From positions 186,001-250,000 of the forward strand of contig CAMYAK010000001.1 in the NCBI GenBank assembly GCA_947253765.1: a DNA stretch of 64,000 nucleotides. Reading direction: 5' to 3'. Positions within the stretch are counted from its first letter, which is position 1. Each line of letters begins with the position of its first letter. Made by a program: the position numbers and the translations under genes. This document shows, one piece after another, positions 59,453 through 64,000 of this stretch. Source of the stretch: an uncultured Tissierellia bacterium (GTDB lineage: Bacteria > Bacillota > Clostridia > Tissierellales > Peptoniphilaceae). The notes beneath the pieces were generated by a model. It saw only the letters and a list, made by a program, of their open reading frames with translations, was not told the DNA's origin and did no database searches.

Positions 59453-61072
59453 GTGGACATTTGGCATGTATTCGGACTATTGGGGGGCTTGGCCCTCTTT
59501 CTTCATGGGATGGAGCTTATGTCTGACGGACTTGAGCAGGCAGCCGGCTCCAAGATCCAAAGCATATTGGCAAAATTAACCACCAATAAGTATCTGGGAG
59601 TCTTTTTCGGAATGATTTTGACCGCCTTAATACAAAGCTCATCAGCAACCACGGTTATGGTTGTGGGCTTTGTAAACTCGCAGATCATGAACCTGACCCA
59701 GGCCATTAACGTTATCCTGGGAGCCAACATAGGTACCACGGTAACCGGACTTATAATAGCCCTTGATGTCACCAAATATGCACCCCTGCTTGCCTTTGTG
59801 GGCGTCATGATGACTTTTGTCGGCAAGAGCAAGGTAAAATATTGGGCCAAAGCTTTTTTGGGATTGGGCCTTTTGTTCATGGGCCTGAGCCTTATGAGCG
59901 ACAGCATGATACCGTTAAGAGATTCGAGGTCCTTCTTATCATTTATGCAGACCTTGTCATCGCCGGTGGCGGCTATTATTTTCGGAATGATATTTACGGC
60001 TTTGATCCAGTCATCTTCTGCATCAGTAGGTATATTACAGACTATGGCCAGGCAGGGCCTGGTTCCTTTCCACATAAGTTTTTATATTGTTTTGGGCCAG
60101 AACGTAGGAACCTGTATAACATCAGTTTTGGCATCACTGAGCTCAAGCAGGGCCTCAAAGAGAGCAGCCCTTTCTCACGTGCTTTTTAACCTTTCAGGGG
60201 CTATCCTATTTTTAATTGTTTCATATATGTTGCCTGTGGCAGACATGATATCAGGCCTGGCACCGGGACTGCCGGCCAGCCAAATCGCCTACCTCCACGT
60301 TATTTTCAACCTTGGCACGGCCCTGCTTTTTATGCCTTTCACCAAGCACCTTGCAAAGCTTGTTGAGAAAATAGTCCCGATTAAAGAAAATGAGTCGGGA
60401 AGGCAGAAGCAGCTCGTTTATGTCAAGCCTGACACCTTCCAGAACAACCTGGTTATGATAAAAGATATTGAGCTTGAAATTTATAGGCTACTGGACATGG
60501 TTTCAGGAACAGTGGATGCTTCCCTGACCCTCTTCACGGGCTATAAAGAAGACCAGGCCAAGGAAATAAGGGAGGCTGTGGACACGGTTAGGAGCCTTGA
60601 CAAGGACCTGAACAGGATCACAGTAAGGATGCTTTCCAGGCGCTTAAACAAGGTTCAATCCAGGATTTTGACCAACTACTTAAAAATCCTTTCACATATG
60701 GAGAGGATGGCTGACTATGTTCAAAGACTTATAATCCTTGCTGAGAACAACGAGGTCAATGACCTGGCCTTCTCTGACTATGCCAAGGATGAGATTTTAG
60801 GCTTGGACAAGGAACTTGAGAGGATGAACGGTATGCTAATGGAGGGCTCAAAAGGCGAGTTTGTTGAGCCGCTCAACCACAGAATAGATGAGAAGCTCTA
60901 TGAGATGATAGAGATGAGTGAAAATAAGCACCTGGAGAGGCTTGGAAGGGAAGAGTGCTCGCCGGTTTCAGGCATGCAGTATTCCAGCCTGCTCTCAGGA
61001 GTAGAAAGAATCGGCTACCATATGAAGAAGATAGCCGATGCCATGGACGAAAACAGGGAAATGGAAGAATAG
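59453..61072 (+). CDS. Na+/phosphate cotransporter family protein (PNaS type)
   Basis: A 539-residue membrane protein. Two QSSSATT-type motifs (ALIQSSSATTVMVVGFVNSQ and ALIQSSSASVGILQTMARQG) mark the inverted repeats of the NptA/YjbB family. A PhoU-like helical domain (about residues 340-530) follows. These proteins move phosphate with sodium and may export it. A GTG start at 59453 is preceded by GGGGAG seven bases upstream and places the first membrane segment at the N-terminus. Confidence 0.88.
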   Translation: MDIWHVFGLLGGLALFLHGMELMSDGLEQAAGSKIQSILAKLTTNKYLGVFFGMILTALIQSSSATTVMVVGFVNSQIMNLTQAINVILGANIGTTVTGLIIALDVTKYAPLLAFVGVMMTFVGKSKVKYWAKAFLGLGLLFMGLSLMSDSMIPLRDSRSFLSFMQTLSSPVAAIIFGMIFTALIQSSSASVGILQTMARQGLVPFHISFYIVLGQNVGTCITSVLASLSSSRASKRAALSHVLFNLSGAILFLIVSYMLPVADMISGLAPGLPASQIAYLHVIFNLGTALLFMPFTKHLAKLVEKIVPIKENESGRQKQLVYVKPDTFQNNLVMIKDIELEIYRLLDMVSGTVDASLTLFTGYKEDQAKEIREAVDTVRSLDKDLNRITVRMLSRRLNKVQSRILTNYLKILSHMERMADYVQRLIILAENNEVNDLAFSDYAKDEILGLDKELERMNGMLMEGSKGEFVEPLNHRIDEKLYEMIEMSENKHLERLGREECSPVSGMQYSSLLSGVERIGYHMKKIADAMDENREMEE

Positions 61073-61074
61073 CT

Positions 61075-61962
61075 TTAATAGTCGACCCTTTCCTCAAGTT
61101 TGCTGAATTTGTAGCTTATGACAATACCCACAACAAACATTACAAGGCCGAATACACTTGCTCCGGCCAAGCTCAAGCCCGCTTCAGCCAGACCTTCCGG
61201 TCGGTAAGCGGGTATTATTATTGCTGGGAAGATGCCCAGGCTGGACCCTATAACCATGCCCAGGACTCCGTGATACATTTTTGAGTAGTGGTCCTTGAAT
61301 AGCTTGTCTGCCAGTTTTGACAGGCTGAAAATTGTTAAGACCATGCCGAGAATAAAGGGGATAAGCATGCCGATGTTTATGGTTGCAATTCCCGCTGCCA
61401 TCTTGTCATATAGGCCGAAATATATGAGGAAGTTGCTGGGGCTCATGCCCGGGATGATAAAGCCCAGAGCCACAACGGCACCTGCCACGAACCAAACGAG
61501 GGTCGAAGGCTCTATTTCCGGGAAATTTCGTCCCAAGAACATCAATGAGAAGATTATTATACAAAAGGCGGTCATTATTGCCAGGTCCACCCCGGACCGT
61601 CCGTTTTTGCCGGCTTCTTTATAGAGAGAGGGGAAGGTGCCGACCACAAAGCCTATGAAGAGGCATACGAATTGGGCCGAGTAGCGGCCGAACGCTTTTT
61701 CAACAAAGAAGGAAAAAATCAGGACACCCAGAACGCCGCCGATTCCCACAGGTAAAAAATACCTAATATTTTCCAAAAAATTCTTTTTTATATTCGAAAG
61801 AAAGGCAATCATGGGCCGGTAGAGGCCGAAGATGACGGAGAGAACCCCGCCTGAGAGGCCGGGAAGAATTCCTCCTATGCCGACCAGGCAACCTTTAAAC
61901 AATCGAACCAGCCAGTTTCTTAAACCGGGCCCCGCATCGGGTCCGGAAATTTTTTTATCCAT
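61075..61962 (-). CDS. DUF368 membrane protein
   Basis: A 295-residue integral membrane protein of the DUF368 family, with about eight membrane segments. Conserved glycine/proline-rich blocks are GCLVGIGGILPGLSGGVLSV and GFIIPGMSPSNFLIYFGLYD. Some members have been linked to flipping of undecaprenyl phosphate or polyprenyl-phosphate transport. It converges with the phosphate transporter gene two bases away. Confidence 0.82.
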   Translation of the reverse strand: MDKKISGPDAGPGLRNWLVRLFKGCLVGIGGILPGLSGGVLSVIFGLYRPMIAFLSNIKKNFLENIRYFLPVGIGGVLGVLIFSFFVEKAFGRYSAQFVCLFIGFVVGTFPSLYKEAGKNGRSGVDLAIMTAFCIIIFSLMFLGRNFPEIEPSTLVWFVAGAVVALGFIIPGMSPSNFLIYFGLYDKMAAGIATINIGMLIPFILGMVLTIFSLSKLADKLFKDHYSKMYHGVLGMVIGSSLGIFPAIIIPAYRPEGLAEAGLSLAGASVFGLVMFVVGIVISYKFSKLEERVDY

Positions 61963-62122
61963 AACGCACCTCTTTATAAAGATATTTTCTAAGCTTACCT
62001 AATATTTTTAACACAGTGGCCAACATTTTAACAGGGAATTTTGGGAAGACTATGGTTGTTGATTGGAGAAATAGGATTTTCCAAGAAAAATTTTGTGCTA
62101 TACTTAAGGGGTAAATTAAATA

Positions 62123-62205
62123 TCGGGGGTGCCACGGCTGAGAGGAGGGGAAACTCTCCAACCCTTTAACCTGATCTATGTAATGATAGCGTAGGGAGTT
62201 TGAGG
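62123..62205 (+). ncRNA. TPP riboswitch (THI element)
   Basis: The sequence has the conserved order of a thiamine-pyrophosphate riboswitch: GGGGGTGCC, GGCTGAGAGGAGGG, ACCCTTTAACCTGATCTA, then GCGTAGGGAG. It lies upstream of a thiT-like gene and is followed by a terminator hairpin, so high TPP should stop transcription. Confidence 0.95.
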
Positions 62206-62212
62206 AATTTTT

Positions 62213-62240
62213 TGCCATGCCACCGACGGTATGGCTTTTT
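62213..62240 (+). terminator. riboswitch-controlled terminator
   Basis: GCCATGCC and GGTATGGC pair around ACCGAC and are followed by TTTTT. Its formation is expected when TPP binds the riboswitch just upstream. Confidence 0.85.
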
Positions 62241-62257
62241 CTATATATGGAGGTATT

Positions 62258-62842
62258 ATGTCAGATTTTAAAGATTCGGGCTTTTCAGCAAAGATGCTCG
62301 CAGAAGCGGGTATTTGCATAGCCCTGGCCAAGGTATTGAGTTTTTTTACCATTTTTCATTTGCAAAACGGAGGTTCGGTAACAGCCGCTTCTATGGCGCC
62401 TCTTTTCCTGTTCGCAATTCGTTGGGGATGGAAAAAGGGCATATTAATCGGGATGGTGTATGGGCTGGTTGATTTAATGATAGGCGGATATGTGGTTAAT
62501 CCGATCCAAGTCTTATTGGACTATCCCCTGGCCTATGGAATGCTGGGATTTGCGGGCTTAGCTACCAGGAAAGATAAGCCGATAAGCTTCAGAGAGAGTC
62601 TTATTCCTGTTGTGGCAGCAACACTTCTGCGCCTATTGATGCACACAATTTCAGGAATTGTATTTTATTCAAGCGAAATATATGCAAAGGGCGGATCATT
62701 TAAGGATGCTCTTGTTTTCTCAGCGTCCTACAATGCCAGTTTCCTACTGGTTGATGCCGCTATTTGCCTGGTCCTTCTTGCAATCATATGGAAACCCCTG
62801 GGCATGCTCTTCAGGGACCAGAGGATGTCTGAGAGTTATTAA
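62258..62842 (+). CDS. thiT: thiamine transporter ThiT (ECF S component)
   Basis: A 194-residue membrane protein with about six segments. The N-terminal MLAEAGICIALAKVLSFFTI and the loop LQNGGSVTAASMAPLFLFAI followed by RWGWKKGI are those of ThiT, the substrate-binding component of energy-coupling-factor transporters for thiamine. The ATG at 62258 has GGAGG upstream. The TPP riboswitch before it agrees with this role. The ECF ATPases and T component must be encoded elsewhere. Confidence 0.93.
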   Translation: MSDFKDSGFSAKMLAEAGICIALAKVLSFFTIFHLQNGGSVTAASMAPLFLFAIRWGWKKGILIGMVYGLVDLMIGGYVVNPIQVLLDYPLAYGMLGFAGLATRKDKPISFRESLIPVVAATLLRLLMHTISGIVFYSSEIYAKGGSFKDALVFSASYNASFLLVDAAICLVLLAIIWKPLGMLFRDQRMSESY

Positions 62843-62865
62843 TTGAATAAATAAAGCACAATCGT

Positions 62866-62909
62866 AGCCGGTGGGGCCTTCATCAGAGGGCCCGCGTCGG
62901 CTTTTTTTT
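62866..62909 (+). terminator. terminator after thiT
   Basis: AGCCG and GGGCC pair with GGGCCC and CGGCT across a compound hairpin, followed by a run of seven T's. Confidence 0.82.
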
Positions 62910-63013
62910 ATGCATTCTTTTAAGGGACCTTGTTCAAAAACCAAAACCATACAAAATTAATCGAGATTTGGCGGGAAGACCTCAAATTATCCATATTTAT
63001 GGCACATAATACA

Positions 63014-63041
63014 TTGCTTTGTCACCTATTCAGTATATAAT
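63014..63041 (+). promoter_or_regulatory. promoter of the surface-protein gene
   Basis: TTGCTT (63014-63019) and TATAAT (63036-63041) are separated by 16 bases, with a start about 90 bases before the coding region. The surrounding 62910-63138 stretch holds no gene. Confidence 0.55.
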
Positions 63042-63138
63042 TATAGTGACGCTTAAAATGAACAAAGTTGATATTTCCGTCCAAAAGGGATAAACGGAAA
63101 AAATGTTGACATAAATATTTTCAATAAGGAGTGCATCT

Positions 63139-64000
63139 ATGAAGAATTTTCTGAAAAAAGTGTGTATTTGGGTCCTGGTTTTAACCATGGTCCTGCCTTG
63201 GCCTGCGGAGATTTTGGCCCAGGTTAACCATGAGAACGTCAGCCAAGATAAGTCGAAGTATGTTAACAAGCTTACCCCGGTAACACCGGCCAAACCGGGA
63301 GAAGGTCAAACGGCGGAGGATTTAATTAAAAATCCGGACCAGCCGGCCATCTACACTTTGCGTACCGACTACAAGGTACAAAGAGGCGAAAAGTATTATG
63401 TTGACTACCAACCCTACATCGCCAGTGTAGGTGCAGCAGCAACTCAAGCAGAAAAAGATAAGGTCAAGAAGACTATAGACCTACCTGCCCTTGCCGGTTA
63501 TGACGAACCACAAGATAATTTTATAATTGACTACAAAACTATTTTTGATGCTGCAAATGGCAAAGGTCAGACAGGCGATAAGACTAACGGAATCAGATAC
63601 CAAGCTAATGAAGATTTTCGCTACAAGGCCAAGTCAAATCAAATTAAAATCAAGCATGTCTTCCAAGACCTAGAAGACTTTACCAAATATACAAATCCGA
63701 ATGGAAGCGTTGGAGAAACTGGAGAACTTATTACCACTCAACAAGGAAATACTGGGTCTACCATGGAAGTAAGTCCATTGGACAAAAACGATCCGAGAGT
63801 AAAAGGCTTTGTTCCGGAAGCTGACTCTATCACAATGCAAGTTCCGGAAAATGCTACGAACTTTATTTTGGAATATCGTTACAACCGTGCTCACTACGAC
63901 GTAGTATTTGACACTGCAGGCGGAACACCACTTCCAACTCGTACACTTTACACCGGACAAGTGATTCCTAAAATTGCTGATGAAGCTATTCCTACAAAAG
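63139..64000 (+). CDS. large secreted surface protein, 5' part only
   Basis: An open frame from an ATG with AAGGAG upstream runs to the window end (287 codons, incomplete). It begins with a signal peptide (MKNFLKKVCIWVLVLTMVLP WPAEILAQ). The following 260 residues are polar, without cysteine beyond the signal region. A strand pattern such as NFILEYRYNRAHYDVVFDTA GGTPLPTRTLYTGQ recalls the InlB-type (Listeria-Bacteroides, Flg_new-like) repeats of Gram-positive surface proteins. The C-terminal anchor (LPXTG or other) lies outside the window, so the attachment mode is not visible. Confidence 0.7.
   Translation, partial: MKNFLKKVCIWVLVLTMVLPWPAEILAQVNHENVSQDKSKYVNKLTPVTPAKPGEGQTAEDLIKNPDQPAIYTLRTDYKVQRGEKYYVDYQPYIASVGAAATQAEKDKVKKTIDLPALAGYDEPQDNFIIDYKTIFDAANGKGQTGDKTNGIRYQANEDFRYKAKSNQIKIKHVFQDLEDFTKYTNPNGSVGETGELITTQQGNTGSTMEVSPLDKNDPRVKGFVPEADSITMQVPENATNFILEYRYNRAHYDVVFDTAGGTPLPTRTLYTGQVIPKIADEAIPTK

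Overview
The window looks like the chromosomal replication-origin region of a low-to-middle GC Bacillota (Firmicutes), most likely an anaerobic clostridial or Tissierellia-type coccus. The core has the standard Firmicutes origin order on the minus strand (rpmH, rnpA, yidD, yidC, jag, mnmE, mnmG, rsmG, then cinA, parA, parB). Reading outward on the plus strand are dnaA, dnaN, recF, gyrB and gyrA. AGGAGG-type ribosome binding sites, a RsbV/RsbW/Sigma-B-like module and a thioredoxin reductase without a recognisable NADPH motif fit that placement. No sporulation genes are visible here. The genus is an inference.

Bases 1 to about 9,180 are a decayed accessory island against the 3' end of an rlmD (rumA)-type 23S rRNA methyltransferase gene. 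It holds a broken phage terminase, the tail of a large serine recombinase, a HEPN-like protein, a Fic gene with its catalytic core deleted, two DUF4143 ATPases, a GNAT acetyltransferase, a small Imm17-like immunity gene beside a frameshifted gene, the N-terminus of a defence-type reverse transcriptase and an AlbA_2 gene split by one stop codon. At least three rumA-tail-like fragments suggest repeated insertion and loss of elements targeting the rlmD end.

Bases 9,184 to 30,849 carry rlmD, a PD-(D/E)XK-linked DinG/XPD helicase, a G5-domain lipoprotein, trxB-trxA, a HAD phosphatase and SpoU methyltransferase, pncB, pta, a DUF4446 coiled-coil protein, parB-parA-cinA, three variant parS palindromes, and the rsmG-to-rpmH ribosome, tRNA and membrane-biogenesis block. 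Bases 30,850 to 31,298 are the probable oriC with many DnaA boxes.

Bases 31,299 to 54,801 run through the replication genes, the sigma-factor module, a double-NUDIX protein, a Ca2+-type P-ATPase, walJ, rlmH, a TtcA-type enzyme, uppP, a CNNM/CorC transporter, two membrane-anchored proteins of unknown function, an MscS channel and DUF951.

Bases 54,802 to 55,788 contain no convincing gene. They hold the most unusual feature of the window: eight hairpin units spaced at exactly 55 bp, whose stems change sequence while mostly keeping their pairing. Two longer hairpins and a 28-bp palindrome follow. Beyond this are a PfkB-family protein lacking the catalytic aspartate, a Y-family polymerase, an XRE/ImmA pair, a Na/Pi cotransporter, a DUF368 protein, a TPP riboswitch with thiT, and the start of a large secreted surface protein cut off by the window end.
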